DNA of 64,000 nt from Xestospongia muta (GCA_963693285.1 OY848925.1:3264932-3328931), one strand, 5' to 3'; numbered from the stretch's first letter, positions 40,841-53,581 are shown. Numbers and translations are program-made. Notes: generated by a model from the sequence alone, not told the origin.

Positions 40841-42941
40841 CAATATCAATGAGAGAAAGATCAATCTGGTAAGTTTGCATTTGAGAGGTGGGGCTCATCA
40901 AGATAATTAAAAGGCGGAGCTCATAATTTTAGTGGGGGTATTAGTACATATGGAAAATAGTTGTTGGTCAAGCAGATGACTATGAACGAATATGTTTATT
41001 AGTATAATTCTTTGTTATGTGTCATTTTGTGTTGTTAATAGATATTACGAGAATCATATGATTATATATGTCAAGTTAAAGGCAAGGAAGTTAGAGTGAA
41101 ATTGATCGAGGTAATTGAACTATGTTAACACAGCTATATAACTTAGATGATGTCATATTTTACTGTCTATAGTTAATATTAAGAGTGTATGTGGTGTGGA
41201 TCTGTTTAATACACAATGAATAGGACTGGTAGTTTTTGGGTTTAAATCAAATATAACTGAATCTGGCCTACCAAATCTTTTTTGTTCCAATGGTTAAAGA
41301 TTAGTGTCTAAGGTATGTAGTATTAATTTCCCATTAAAGTACATTATCTGTTACTGACACTCTAGACATGACCTTTAATGATACAATAAACTTGATATGG
41401 TAGCAGCTTATCTTGTGTACATGTCATGTTCTCCCTCACTATGATTGCTCTAGTTTTAAGTTTAATAATGTAGGATTATGTTTAGTTCTCTTCCATGTGA
41501 TTTCTCTTTAACCACACCCCTATTTCAATTGGTAATAATTGCATTCCTCAATCAGCTGATTAGACAAAGTGCAAATTGAAATTACTTGACCACTTGTAGT
41601 GGAGGTTCTACTATAACAAGTGTTACAATGTATTGTGAAATTAATATGTGACATAAACCTTGGGGTCCATGATTTCTTGTTAATAACAATTTCTATATTT
41701 TATTACAAGTTTACAATAATCTCTACAAGTGATAACAAGCAGGTCTTTAGAGTAAGTGATGATTTGTGTTTCACTGTTAAAGTTACATACATCATGTCCT
41801 GTGATTGATTTCATCAATGTGTACAATATTGCTATAGAACAATCTAGGTAGTACATACACATACTGTTATATTATCATGTTCACATATTCCAGTAGTATA
41901 TGTATAGATTATACACTGAGGTTGAGGTAGATATGTGATTTAAATACTGATGACTGTAGACCAGAGGTGTACATAGCTAATGAGACCAAGGTGTATAATT
42001 GACTTGTATCACTTTGACCAATCAGATTACTTCATTTCACTTCTTATATTAGATACATTGTGTCTGCTGCTGATAGTACATTTAGCAATTGAATATATGG
42101 ATCAAGACTTAGATAGCTGTATTAGACACTCATTACCTAGAGGACTAGATGAACAAACAATTAAAGTAAGTAATGACAGGGGCAAAGGGAAAGAGGGTGA
42201 AAGAAATGTGTCTGTAATTACTTCAACTATTATTACAACTGTTGTCATCAAAGTTTCCTTTATATTAACCTGTAGCGATTTTTTATATTTATCATTATTT
42301 ATTCTCTCTTTAGAACTATATACATCAGATACTTGTTGGAGATGAATGAATACATTCTAATGACATTATCCATTAGGACTTGAAGCCACAAAAATATTCT
42401 TGTGTTGTCAAAATTGCTGACTTTGATCTCTCTAGAGCAATTGATGATAATATTGTGTTATCAACAAAGGTTAGCTATCATATGTACAAGTACACCTTGT
42501 GTATGTGTGTGTTAAATTATTGTCCATGTTGTATATAACTATTAATAACTTATGTCTAACAATATTCAACAATGTCTAACTATAGTCAATTCACTTTGAG
42601 AAGTTGCATACATTTGCTTATGTAACTTCCGATCCACGCACGCTAGAGACACGAGACAAGAACCATTTTAAACCTTGTCAAATACCGAACACCCCTATAT
42701 AACTTCCTTTTAAATAAAACTCACGGTCATAGTAATTTTAAACACTCTATACTAAAGGATAGACATACCTATGACCACCAGACATACATGACAACAATTG
42801 AAATAAGTGGCTGTTAAGTGCCACCTAAGTGCATCATGAAATAATTACAAAATTAAGTGTGAAAAAAACCAAAAAAATATTTTATACTTATTTTACAATA
42901 TTATCATACTTGCTAAAATGCTCTAAAATATATATTAATGC

Positions 42942-43270
42942 TCAATCGTCATCACTGCTTTCACTACTCAAAGAATCATCATTCATGTTTCCTTCATCAT
43001 CTGAATCGCTGTTATCTTCATCTATATGTATTGTGAATTCTCCTATTGGCATATCTTTTTGTTAATTATCTGCTTCCCAATAATAGTCCTCAGCTTTTTT
43101 TAACATGCTCTTTATTCTTCTTCTATTCAGCAGTTCCTACATTATTAAATCCTTCATATGTTAAGCGGCAGTCAATGTAAACTCTTTGTTGCGCTCCTTG
43201 ATGTATCTCTTCACTTGCGACCAACATAAATCAATTGGATTCAGTTCACAATTGTATGGTGGAATACATA
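42942..43270 (-). pseudogene. DDE transposase C-terminal fragment, second copy
   Basis: Near-identical duplicate of 26433-26760, at the same intron position of kinase copy C; it carries the same frameshift, so it was copied after decay. Confidence 0.75.
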
Positions 43271-44370
43271 CTACCAGTATTATTACACGGACACACATGT
43301 ACATATCTCATGGATAGCAATATTAAGATAGTTCACTTTATTATGAAGTACTGTAACACTGCAGTTTTCAAAACTAATGTATATGAAGAAAATGTCCTTT
43401 GCATACAATGAATGCAGACACTTCAAGCCTTTGGAAATTGTCCTAGTATAGAGGTTACCTTAATATATAATGATGTGGTAATAATATACTTAAATATTGA
43501 ACAAGTGTTCTATTGTTAGTCCTTATAAACCCAATATGTATAGATCTAGATTTGTAGCAAGTTATTTTTAGTTGTTGTGATGAGCTTCTATCAATCTATC
43601 TTTTCCTTAACTGTTGTCAGTGTACTAGTTGGGCTGTTAAAACTGTTAACCACAGATCTATCACAAATGGGACTAATAAGTTTTGTGGCTAGGTAGCAAC
43701 TATCAGTTTGAATAAGTACTAATAGTTAGAGGAAGAAGACCTTAGAAAGGGAGGTAGTAATAGTAACTGATATCTCAATTATGTTACTATGGAATATTTA
43801 ATAACCTCAACTATAATTTGTGTATATAAGTACAATCATTATAATCGAGACTGCCTTTAATTGTAATGTTATTAAGGATCTGTTGTACACATGATCTCAT
43901 CTTACAAAGTTGAGTTTACAAAGTTATGTACACAATCTGTTCATCAGAAAACCCTCATGCACTCAGTTTATTTGATGTAGGATGTTCATTATTAGTCTGG
44001 TTGCCCAGCTAGCCACATAAAGGAGATATAGGTTGAACTGTCATGATGTTATCATAACTAATATCAGACTCAATATGGCTATGAGAGTGAAATACATTGT
44101 ATATACTTGATATTGCTGCCCTATTAAACTACAAGAGCTGTGAAATCTACATATATTAGATGTAAATTTTATTTAGTCTTGTGGTTGTTGATTGTTAACA
44201 GTGTTTGGAGTTCTGCGAATTTTTCTTGAAGGTTTCTGTGTCAGAATCACTGTACTAATTGTGGTTACTTGTTATAATGATGAATTCCTGGTAGGACTAA
44301 CCCCTACTTGTACTGGTACACTGTTGTTGATATAGGTAGCTATTGTTTAATTCTCTCTCTTTCTCTTTAG
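43271..44370. other. Duplicated kinase intron sequence
   Basis: Matches 26761-27866 at high identity. No coding region is supported. Confidence 0.6.
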
Positions 44371-45342
44371 GTTGTTATTCAGTGGTATAGATATCCAGAG
44401 GTATTACTACAATCCTCTTATAGTAAAGCAGTAGATATATGCAGTGTAGGATGTATTTTAGCTGATATGTACATTGGAAGGTAAGTTATACTTAACACTT
44501 TATGGCATAAACTAGCTAATGTCATGAGTATTAGTCTTGCCAGATGTTCTACAAGGAGAGAGAATGTCTGGACAAACCTGCATTCAAAGCTTGTGTTCTA
44601 CACTGATTTTGTCCTGACCAATCAAATTGGTTGTGTCATGTGATTGTACAGGACCACACCTGCAAGTTAATTAAAATATGGTTGAAGATACAAATTAATT
44701 CTTTTACTGTCAGATTTCTCCTCTTGAATAACTTCTCAAGCACACTCACAAACTAGACAGAGTAACATCTCAACTGTTGAGGTGTTAAAATAAAGTACTA
44801 CTAGGTACATGTGTAACAGGAAGTCATGTCATCTTCAACTATAATAACTTCACAGTTGCTTAGCTTTGAATGTGAGTTTGTCCAGATGTTACTTCCCCCT
44901 TGTACAATGTCTGGCTTTGAGACTCCATGTACATGTACTGTTACCTACAATGTATGTAACCTGCTCTTTACTGCTACTTTGGTGAGTTGTGTCATTGTAA
45001 CTAAACCATCCATTCTTTAAAAAACACTTAGAAACAAGTATGATATAGCTTACAAAAATAGTTAATTGTAGCAGACGTTTAGAGAGAAGGTTCTAGCATA
45101 CTAAGTTGTAAGTATTAACTGATACATCATTTTGTATTTGTTTATATAGACCAACTGAAGAAATAGCACAACTTGAAGAGATATTTCAGTAAGTAACAAA
45201 GTATAAAATTGACAACTTGATGGATCAGTGGATAGATATTTGAAGATGTGTAGTAATCACTTACACACACCTCGACTAAAGTTAACTTGATGTACTAATG
45301 TTGCTAGGTGGATTACCACAGATACCTCAACTTAGACACTAA

Positions 45343-46756
45343 AGGCTGATTTACACTAGAATATGCAGCAAACGTAACGTATACGCAAGGTTTGGACCGC
45401 AACGTAATAATGCATTGCAATTGTGAAAGACCATTCACACTGTTACGATCACGTGTATTTACGGTTACTGTTAATTATGAAAGTAAAATTAAAATTGTCA
45501 CTGGCAGCAACACCTACTCTCGGTCGGCTTCTGACTTGTGAGACAGCATTATGTGACTTTTATGACCACTGCTCAAGTGGAAGTACCATGGCAGTATGCC
45601 CATGTCCGTAGCCATGGCAATCGGCTTCAATCATGATTACATTATGATTGTACTTACATGTGTTATTATTAATTTCAATGTACATTTCAATAGATTTTAC
45701 AAGTTACTGCATGGCATAGTTATAAGAGGAAAAGGGAGGGTACTGGACTTCATATAGCACTTGTTCAATCTTCAGTCTAGCTAGTGATACTTGATCAGGG
45801 GATAATTTCTGTAATCGTTCAGCCACACTTAAAGCATAGAGGCTTGCTTCGTCTTGTTCTGACTTGAGGTGACATAAAATTTCATTAGCTTCACACTTCC
45901 TTTTTTGCCGCTTACTGAAAGACAAACTATGATGTAAAATAGCTAAACACTGCGCTCCACATACCCCTGATTAGTAGTGCATGTGGGTGTTAAAGACTTT
46001 CCCTCATCTGTGGGTGTTGATGACTCCACCTCCTCACTCACACAAGATAACGGTGTCATAGGATTCTGTTGAGATTCTGATGACTCCAAATTTTCTTGTA
46101 GCTCAGGTTCTTCAGTCAAGTCAACATTACCTGTTGTACTAAAAGAACTGTGATTTTCTTTATTTACTATTAATAATTACTCACTTTCTGTGTCTTATGA
46201 AGTCCCGAAGAAACATCATATGCTCTAGAAGTTCCCATGGCACAGTACTCTTGGCAGCACTGCCTGTTGGCTTCTTCTTCTTTTTAATTTCTCTGACAAA
46301 TCTGTCCCTAAGAGCCTTCCACCTCTGCTGCACTTCATCAACTATATAGTAACATTTTCGTAATAAATAAATACGATATTAAAATAACTTACCTTTTCTA
46401 TCAAGACTACTGGCTATAGCTTCCCACCCATTTTCTTTTTTGAGCAGTATCTTGAAATCAGGGCTTTTAATGTCATAGATACAGGGAAAAGTTCGAACAA
46501 GATCTATAAGTTTCTTGTCATCCATTTTGTAAATGTGACAATGATTCACGTGGCGGTTGTGGCCACACCTACATGGGTACTTCTGATTGGTCAGCTTCTT
46601 ACGAACTACGGGAAACGTTGAACAGATTTCAAGGCTATACGTTACGTTGCGAACAGGAGATACATTGCGCGCATGTGCTAACGTCAATAATGTGAATACT
46701 CTTGCGTTACTTTGCGTAATCATACGTTGCGTTGCGTGAACAATGTGAATCAGCCT
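45343..46756 (-). mobile_element. PIF/Harbinger-type element carrying a MADF-BESS gene
   Basis: Terminal inverted repeats: left AGGCTGATTTACAC, right, read inverted, AGGCTGATTCACAT. TAA directly flanks both ends (45340-45342 and 46757-46759), the 3-bp TWA-type duplication of PIF/Harbinger transposons. Subterminal CGTTGCG/CGCAACG and ACGTAACG motifs cluster near the ends. The only gene inside is the MADF-BESS gene; no DDE transposase is visible, so the element depends on a partner in trans. It sits in the intron after the 45150-45188 exon of kinase copy C. Confidence 0.9.
45704..46525 (-). CDS. MADF-BESS DNA-binding protein of the Harbinger-type element
   Basis: Four exons in phase: 46393-46525, 46185-46341, 45965-46138 and 45704-45914; 675 bases, 224 aa, no stop. 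The MADF (Myb/SANT-like) domain spans exons 1-2: DKKLIDLVRTFPCIYD, GWEAIASSL, VQQRWKALRDRFVRE, then FLRDF. A Ser/Thr/Glu-rich linker follows in exon 3. Exon 4 holds a basic patch (KRQKRK) and a BESS-like motif (AERLQKLSPDQVSLARLKIE). In Harbinger elements a second, Myb-like protein helps the transposase bind the ends and enter the nucleus; that role here is inference from family knowledge. The start ATG is the first in the exon and precedes the MADF domain closely, as is usual. Confidence 0.8.
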
Positions 46757-46889
46757 TAACATATATACATTTCCTGAATCAATAGTAAAGTATCTGTTTA
46801 ATCCATTGTACTATATATGTAATGACCCAACCCTTGTAGTAGTATGTAGCAATAGCTATTGTGACAATTATGTAAAGTAGGAAGTACTG

Positions 46890-47145
46890 AATGTCATATT
46901 ACCAGTGTTGTTTTGGTAATGAAAATAATTTTAGTATTAGTATTAGTTTTAGTAGGAAATATAATTTTGTTTTAGTTTTAGTTTTAGTTATGGTAGATTC
47001 TGATGATTTTTTTAGTTTTAGTTATAGTTTTAGTTACTATAGTGTAAAGCGTATGGTTTTAGTTTTAGTTTTAATAAAAATTTTTTATTAGTTAAATAAT
47101 TGTAACTACAACATTGTAGCAATGTTTCCTATGTTGTTGTTATGC
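46890..47145. repeat. Degenerate TTTTAG hexamer array
   Basis: Many TTTTAG/TTTAGT units with variants (ATTAGT, GTTATAG). Similar arrays flank each BED-finger copy (28400-28590, 34200-34370, 47540-47715, 55440-55605). Confidence 0.8.
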
Positions 47146-47730
47146 TAACTGTAAATACTTTTTGTCGTTTGTGTTCCATTGAATGCTGGTGAAGCTGACT
47201 TCCTTTTTGCCCTTCCACCTTTTTCTTTCTTGTTACTCTCTCTTTTCTGAAGTTCCTTGAACTGTTCATAATGTTTAGTTTTTAAATGACATTTTAAGTT
47301 AGTAGGAAACTTTTCTTGGATGGAATTACCAAATTTGTCATGCTCACCATCATTCAAAGTCACCAAACATATACTGTTATCTTCTTCCAAATGTATTTAA
47401 AAAATTCCACACACAGCTGTCCCTAGGACTTTCAACAGTAGCCATGATTTACAATCAAAGATCAACTATAATGAGAGTGCATACATAGTATTCACCTTTT
47501 CATTCATGTCTACTGTGTGTGACATTCAACAGATGCATGTGTGAATGTACTAAAACTAAAAGCAAAGTTAATACTTTTGGTTTAGTTTTAGTTTTAGTAA
47601 GCGTTAAACTTTTAGTATTAGTATTAGTTTTAGTTGTGAAGGAAGATAGTTTTAGTTTTAGTTTACCAAAAGTCAAATGCCTTACTAAAAGTACTTTTAG
47701 TTTTAGTTTTGATATACAAAAATAACACTA
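47145..47730 (-). mobile_element. BED-finger repeat element, copy 3
   Basis: Contains the DSC.WNFLN start and FPTNLKCHLKTKHYEQF segment with the same one-base shift as copies 1 and 2. This copy keeps HYEQF, with the zinc His that the other copies have as Leu, so it is closest to the ancestral finger. The TTTTAG array follows at 47540-47715. Confidence 0.65.
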
Positions 47731-48035
47731 CTATTACCAGTTCTTAGTACCTGGCTAAAGGAAATGACAGTGTTATATGAACTGTTGTATGATATTTATT
47801 GAATTTTATGATTTTTTAGTAAAATCATACTAACCAAATGTTCATGAGAATATATCAGAGTGCCAATTTTTAATATATTAAGCATTATTTGATAATCATT
47901 TGTCATTTTATAACTTACTTGATCTTCTCTTTAGTTATTCCTCCAAAATCGTGGATAGATATTTCACCTAGAATGAGTCAAGGTGCTCAAGACCTTTTAT
48001 CAGTAAGTATACATGTACATGTACAATATATTATT

Positions 48036-48075
48036 AACCTCGCTGTGCGTGGGCGCATAGCGAGGGTACTGTAGT

Positions 48076-48124
<49 letters not shown>

Positions 48125-49226
48125 TGTTACCAGAGTTGTTTTTTTTGAACTGCTATAACTTGGCAACCGAAGCATTAGCAGCTACCAACGTTTAGCAACG
48201 AATAGAAAAGCATATGGACTTTACAACAGTAGTGTCAAGAACATCGTCAAGGAAAACAGAAGCTTAAAACTCGCAAAAGAATTTTCAGGCTGCAGAGGTC
48301 AAGTGCCGTTTCTGGAAAAGTAAAAAGCTTAACGTGGAGATTTTTTAGTATGTTGTAAACAATCTCAGAGGAATACGGATCAGCAAGACAGAAGGCCGTT
48401 GGTCGAAGTAATCGTTAGAAAAGTTCTGAAAAATGTTTTGTGGACTTGGAGCGAAGTAACGCATTCAGGAAACGTCTCCAAGCACTGAAAAGACTGCTAC
48501 TAATAGATAATATATCGATTTATATTTGTACCACGGGACGTTTCCAAAGAAGGTTTCATCTTCAAGTTACAATAAATTTTGTATATGAAATATTGATAGA
48601 TTTTTTCAGGCTGCAGAGGTCAAGTGCCGTTTCTCGAAAAGTAAAAAACTTAACGTGGAGATTTTTTAGTATGTTGTAAACAATCTCAGAGGAATACGGA
48701 TCAGCAAGACAGAAGGTTGTTGGTCGAAGTAATCGTTAGAAAAGTTCTGAAAAATGTTTTGTGGACCTGGAGCAAAGTAACGCATTCAGGAAACGTCTCC
48801 AAGCACTGAAAAGACTGCTACTAATAGATAATATATCGATTTATATTTGTACCACGGGACGTTTCCAAAGAAGGTTTCATCTTCAAGTTACAATAAATTT
48901 TGTATATGAAATATTGATAGATTTTAAAGGGTCATGTAAAGACTCAGAGAAACTTTTCATCACGAAAGTAGCACTTAATCTTGCTTGGGAATTGAATGAT
49001 ACTATCACTTATTCCGTTACTGCTTTACAAACATGGCAAAGCTAGAAATCAAGCAACAATTAATGAGCATATACAGAATGACAAAGCTTGCCATTTTATA
49101 ACCACACCTTCTGGAATGTTAATAAATTTTCTTGCAATAACAACATCATAGCTGGGCCTAAGCTGGCATAGAATTTATAAATAACTTAGAAACTACAGCG
49201 AGGTTCGGCACTTTAGTGCCTTTCAT
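48036..49226 (+). mobile_element. Hairpin-ended repeat element, copy 2 (1191 bp)
   Basis: Same ends and hairpins as 15223-16066 (3' hairpin at 49207-49220). It differs by a longer (GT)n run (about 48082-48122) and an internal tandem duplication of 321 bases (48285-48605 repeated at 48606-48926). The pre-insertion sequence survives at 28960-28975, 34760 and 55990 (ATATATTATTTAGTATG), so the insertion is recent and TTATT is a candidate target duplication. The 94-codon frame (48761-49045) is open. Confidence 0.85.
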
Positions 49227-49652
49227 TTATTTAGTATGTATGTACATGTATTTTTATATAAATGTCTAATTATTTGTGTCTGAGGTACAAAAAAAAGATT
49301 TGTATAATAGTTTAAAACTCATTCTGTTGTTATCTATAAACAGTAACTACATGTCCACATAATATTGCATAAAATGTATCTTGTTTAATAATTTTATAAT
49401 ATTTAGTGTAACTACTTGTTTTATTTTCTTTTATAGAAAATGGTAATATTTCAATCTGATAAAAGGGTCAGTGCTGATAAAGCTCTTGAGGACTCCTTTT
49501 CTAATCAATTCCTACAGTATTTATCACTCCTACTCCCTCTCCCTCTATATCCCAATCACCTTAACGCTTACCATCTCCCTCTCTTTTCCCATCACCTTCA
49601 CTTTCCTTATCTCCTACCCCTTCCCTACAAGACCACACCCATACTCCTCTGA

Positions 49653-51318
49653 GTGTCTTGACGGAGTAGTTTCAAGATTCTGGTATACATGACATCTAAA
49701 AGATCTCCAATCAGGCTACACTCCTTTTTATATGACCACTCCCACTTTGATCCATTTACTGTGAATAACTATTACCATCAGGTCACATGTATTGCCACTC
49801 TCCCTCAGTCAATGAAACCCCACCTACTTATATTAGTCTTATTTTATATTATGTGTATTATGTACATGTAAAGAACACAGTATGTTAGGGTATATTTATT
49901 ATATAATATATAGCCTTTCTTCATATTATAACAAATTTTCTTTTTTATTTTCATAATATTATTTTTCTATTACTATATTCTTTTGTTTAACACCTAGTAA
50001 AGTTTGTGTGTTAGTTCTTGTATGTGTTATGTGAATATATGTCTGTATGTACATGTACATGTGTGTGTGTGACATCTAATAGGCACAGATTGTCTAGTAA
50101 AATCATTTCATAGTTTGTTTGATATTTTCTGTTGAACAAAAATTTTCATTTCTTTTGTTATCATTTTAATCAAATTGTTTGGCAAAATAAAAATCCAAAT
50201 ATTTTTCATATGATTTTGTATCTATTTCTCCTTTTTAATGGAGATTTTTCTAAAGAAATCTGTTAATTAAATTATAATAATTATTATTAAGTTGTTAATT
50301 ATCAGCACCAATTTTCTCCAGTAGATAACATATCAAAACATGTACACTTTATACTTGAGTACCACTACAGTGGTAATGGTAATATAGTTATAGTTTGAAA
50401 TGATAGCAGATGTGGACATCAAAAAAATGGAGGAGGATTAATACATTACTAGATGATGACTCATTGTTTGTATTAATTTAGTGAGTGGGTGTCTTACAGT
50501 CTAGATCTGAGTATATGCAGACAGTCGTTTCTCATTATGTACTCATGATGCTCCATAATATATACAATGATGTGTTTGTTCCTTTTTTGGTGTATTCTTT
50601 AATGTCATTTGTATTATCAGATCTAGTGATATACTTGAAGTTTTCATATCTTCTACTTGTTCCTGATTTCATTCTGTTACTTGACATTTTACTCCAAACA
50701 TCAATGGAGACATTGAATTTGGTTCTCCTTAACATTATTGTTATTGTTGTAGAGTTGATTAGTATAAGGTGTATAATTATATATATTGTAGTGGGTGTTT
50801 GTATTGTACAGGAAGTGCATACTCCAATGTGAAATTAATATATTAGGTTCTAATGTTTAGGGTTTAGGGTCTAGGATATAGTATTAATTTATCATTGTAG
50901 TAGCACTTCCTGTGCTGCACAAATATATAGACACTACCTATTACTATATATTACAGAATTATTACCCTCCATTTTACATGGCATGTTGTCAATGTTAATA
51001 AAGACTTTTATATGTGTTACTGATATCTTAATTGTGCATGTTGTTTACACTGTTTATTGTAATTTGTACTCGTGATTTCTGTCAACATGAAGATGAATTA
51101 ATTATCACAATATATTACATGTAAGTGTATGCTATTGAGAAGATGATTTGTAAAATTATTATTTCCTTAATTTTAAAGTGTTAAACGATACCATGTACAA
51201 CACAATCTTTAATTTTAAACAACAAATTTGAATCATGTCACAGTTTTTCTGAGAGAGTAAATAAAATTATGTTAGAATATGTACACACACAAAGCATATA
51301 ATAACATTAGTATTTTGT
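49653..51318. other. Duplicated non-coding flank
   Basis: 49700-50830 matches 56460-57430. A 115-codon hydrophobic frame at 50485-50832 is mostly deleted in the second copy and is not credited. The (AATAAT)-rich and GT-rich parts look like plain intergenic DNA. Confidence 0.5.
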
Positions 51319-52278
51319 TTAAGCATGACCATGTTCTTCTTTATACTGCTGATACAAGCGATATAAGCTAATGGCCACAGCAGTTATAAATATGATACCA
51401 GTACCCCCAATAGCAACAAGAGGATGGGCAGCACAAAAAGCAACTAACCTTCTACGATCATTAGGAAAACCAACATTAGCTAAAACAATGGAAATACCAG
51501 AAGCTGCAATTGCAAAAGCGTTGTCTTCTATGTAGCTGATAATCTCTTCCCTTGCTTGCTGCCAGATGAAATCAACAAATGAAGGATTTACACGTGATAA
51601 CAGATAGTCATGAAGACCACCAGAATCAGGAATAATTTCATCTATGTTTTTCAAAAGACACTGAAACCAATTTTTAGGATATGATGGCAGGTGTGACTTA
51701 CTAGTGTCACTTGTATTACAAATCTTTAAATTAGCTATTTGAAGTTCGCTTACATGTAAATTCCTCAGTTCTTGAATAATGCGATCTTTCCACAATGAAT
51801 ACAATTCGTTTTGTCTATCAATGGATACGTTGTCAGTTTTAGTGAGAGCAATGATTGTTTTTCCCCAAACTTCATATTCTCGATCAGGAGATAAATTTGT
51901 GACTGTTTGAAGTGCTGATTTGTGATTATTTGTATGCCCATCAAATGGCATGCATACAACAACAAGGCAATTTGGATTTGAAGCTATCCTTTTCATTTCG
52001 TCATGCATATGATCCGTCAACGAGGCATCTATACCTTCGGTGTCATGGACTACAAATCGAATTCCATTCTCTTCTACCGGGGTACTTATAAGCCCTGTTG
52101 TGGCACTATCAGGACTAGAAACACCTGATTTACCATTTATAAAAACACCAGCTAGAGATGACTTTCCAACTTCAGGTTTTCCAATCATGAGTAGATGTAA
52201 TGCGTCCTCATTATCACCACTTGAAGTTTGATAACCGCCACGAACGTCAATCTCGCTATATGAATTGTTTGCTGCCAT
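51319..52278 (-). CDS. GIMAP/AIG1-like GTPase with C-terminal membrane segment, copy 1
   Basis: A single uninterrupted frame of 319 codons. P-loop GKPEVGKSS (33-41), a Thr-rich switch I (TTGLIS, 60-65), G3 DTEG (79-82), G4 TKTD (146-149). The layout and size fit the septin-like AIG1/GIMAP branch of TRAFAC GTPases. A hydrophobic stretch near the C-terminus (GGTGIIFITAVAISLY) followed by a short basic tail suggests a tail-anchored protein facing the cytosol. GIMAPs act in lymphocyte survival in vertebrates and AIG1 in plant defence; the role here is unknown. It lies in tandem with a second copy at 53582-54538, and the upstream flank is copied too. No intron is needed. The branch assignment is less certain than the GTPase call. 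Confidence 0.85.
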   Translation of the reverse strand: MAANNSYSEIDVRGGYQTSSGDNEDALHLLMIGKPEVGKSSLAGVFINGKSGVSSPDSATTGLISTPVEENGIRFVVHDTEGIDASLTDHMHDEMKRIASNPNCLVVVCMPFDGHTNNHKSALQTVTNLSPDREYEVWGKTIIALTKTDNVSIDRQNELYSLWKDRIIQELRNLHVSELQIANLKICNTSDTSKSHLPSYPKNWFQCLLKNIDEIIPDSGGLHDYLLSRVNPSFVDFIWQQAREEIISYIEDNAFAIAASGISIVLANVGFPNDRRRLVAFCAAHPLVAIGGTGIIFITAVAISLYRLYQQYKEEHGHA

Positions 52279-53581
52279 CTCGGTAGGGTATAGTCGCTTT
52301 TGCTATATCTTCCTCAGATCACGTGCATAGCATTCCATGTAGCATCACTGCTGTTATGACAAAATTCCGGCAGTTATATAGCTTATGAGGCCACATACAT
52401 GTAGATAGCCTCAGAATTAACACTGCAAGTATGAATAGTTTGTATTTGCAATCAGCATTACATGTCCCATGAAATCCTTCATTTCTGAGTTTAAAAGGAC
52501 ACCCACGAAAAAAGGGATATGTGAAATAGCACTTTGCAAAACAACTTGAATAAGAAGGCAACATATAGTGTCTGGTGGAGACTACTTTATGCATGGATAT
52601 AAACATAAATTACTTGGAGAATTTACTGAAACCAATTTTAAGAGATTGAACTTGAGTGTGTAGACAAGGAGGACTGCATATAAGTCCTTGTGAGATAATG
52701 GTGATCCAAGCACTAGTAGCTAGTACTAGTATTGGCACAGTAATAATGAATATTACATAAACACTTATTAAACACACATATTTATAACATTTTGTAGTAT
52801 CATATGCTAATCATATGCCAATAGGCTAAAACAATCCTTGATATTATAGCCATTATAATACCATCCAGTCTCTCTTCATTGGGCCAGCTTGATGTCATTT
52901 ATTCTGTGTTGGATGCATCTGCTGATTTCTCTAAGATTGCATTCTTCACATTGACTGGGTATTTCATATACTAATCCACTCTGTTGTTCCAGAGATGGTG
53001 GTGGGGCGTGTTATGAGGTAGATCAGAGTTTCCGTCTTTGATGGGATTGCCAGCTATGAAATACGTTTGTTGATAAGGTTCTTAAGTTCTGTAGATGCTT
53101 TGACATTCACCTTGGTAGTATGATATGGTCAATCTCAGATTTCTATTCTTAATGGTTAGATGCTATCTTAGTATGACATCTTGGTAGTCACAAATTCATA
53201 AATGCCTAACTGCATTATATGAGAAATGACTGTCCATTCCATAGTACATTGATAGTCAAAATAGTTTATGTTGTTTACACTTTTTATTGTAATTTGTACT
53301 CATGAATTCTATGAAAATGATGTATTAGTTATCACAATATATTATATGTAAGTGTATGCTATAGAGAAGATGATTTGTAAAATTATTATTTCCTTAATTT
53401 TAAAGTGTTAAACAATACCATATACAACACAATCTTTAATTTAATTTTAAAGAACAAATTTGAATTGTTGTCATAGTTTTTCCCAAAGAGTAAATAAAAT
53501 GATATTAAAATATGTACACGCACAAAGCATTATAATAATAATTTGAAATTATTTTTAAATAGCAAATGATTAGTATTTTGT
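52279..53581. other. Intergenic region between the two GTPase genes
   Basis: 52279-52740 is a copied promoter/5' flank (repeated at 54539-55015). On the minus strand, 52876-53005 reads SGLVYEIPSQCEECNLREIS, which resembles the GIY-YIG-type end of Penelope-like or related retroelements. The remainder shows no gene. Confidence 0.5.
52876..53005 (-). pseudogene. Retroelement C-terminal fragment (GIY-YIG-like start)
   Basis: GLVYEIPSQCEEC matches the usual GVVYEIPC-x-C-x-KVYIGE block at the C-terminus of Penelope-type and some other retroelement proteins. The YIGET part is degenerate (NLREIS) and a stop follows soon. Too short to place firmly. Confidence 0.4.

Larger units (their letters stand above)
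42050..49652 (+). pseudogene. CDK-like kinase, copy C (most complete exon set, broken)
   Basis: Exons: hinge (about 42054-42165), catalytic loop (42314-42469), APE region (44371-44480, ADMYIGR at the end), 45150-45188 (PTEEIAQLEEIF, joins the previous exon in phase as R|PTEEI), a shortened GTP exon (about 47935-48002) and last exon (49437-49652). The catalytic exon has a TGA and a TAG, the latter directly before DLKP. About 58 bases of the GTP exon are lost, which breaks the phase. Its introns hold the DDE fragment (42942-43270), the Harbinger-type element, a BED-finger repeat and the hairpin-ended repeat, which explains its length of about 7.6 kb. Confidence 0.7.

Noticed and set aside
44826..45020. 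Plus-strand frame of 64 codons rich in Cys
   Set aside because: It lies in a kinase intron between two exons that join in phase across it and has no signal peptide or homologue in the sister copies.
48082..48122. (GT)n run as a regulatory Z-DNA site
   Set aside because: It is a part of the repeat element and present, shorter, in the other copy; nothing links it to regulation.
50485..50832. 115-codon hydrophobic frame on the plus strand
   Set aside because: Its middle is deleted in the homologous copy near 57300 and the composition is that of AT-rich DNA; nothing indicates coding.
52319..52606. 95-codon minus-strand frame upstream of the first GTPase gene
   Set aside because: The copy at 54676-54864 shifts frame after about 50 codons without loss of overall identity, so the shared sequence is flank rather than protein.
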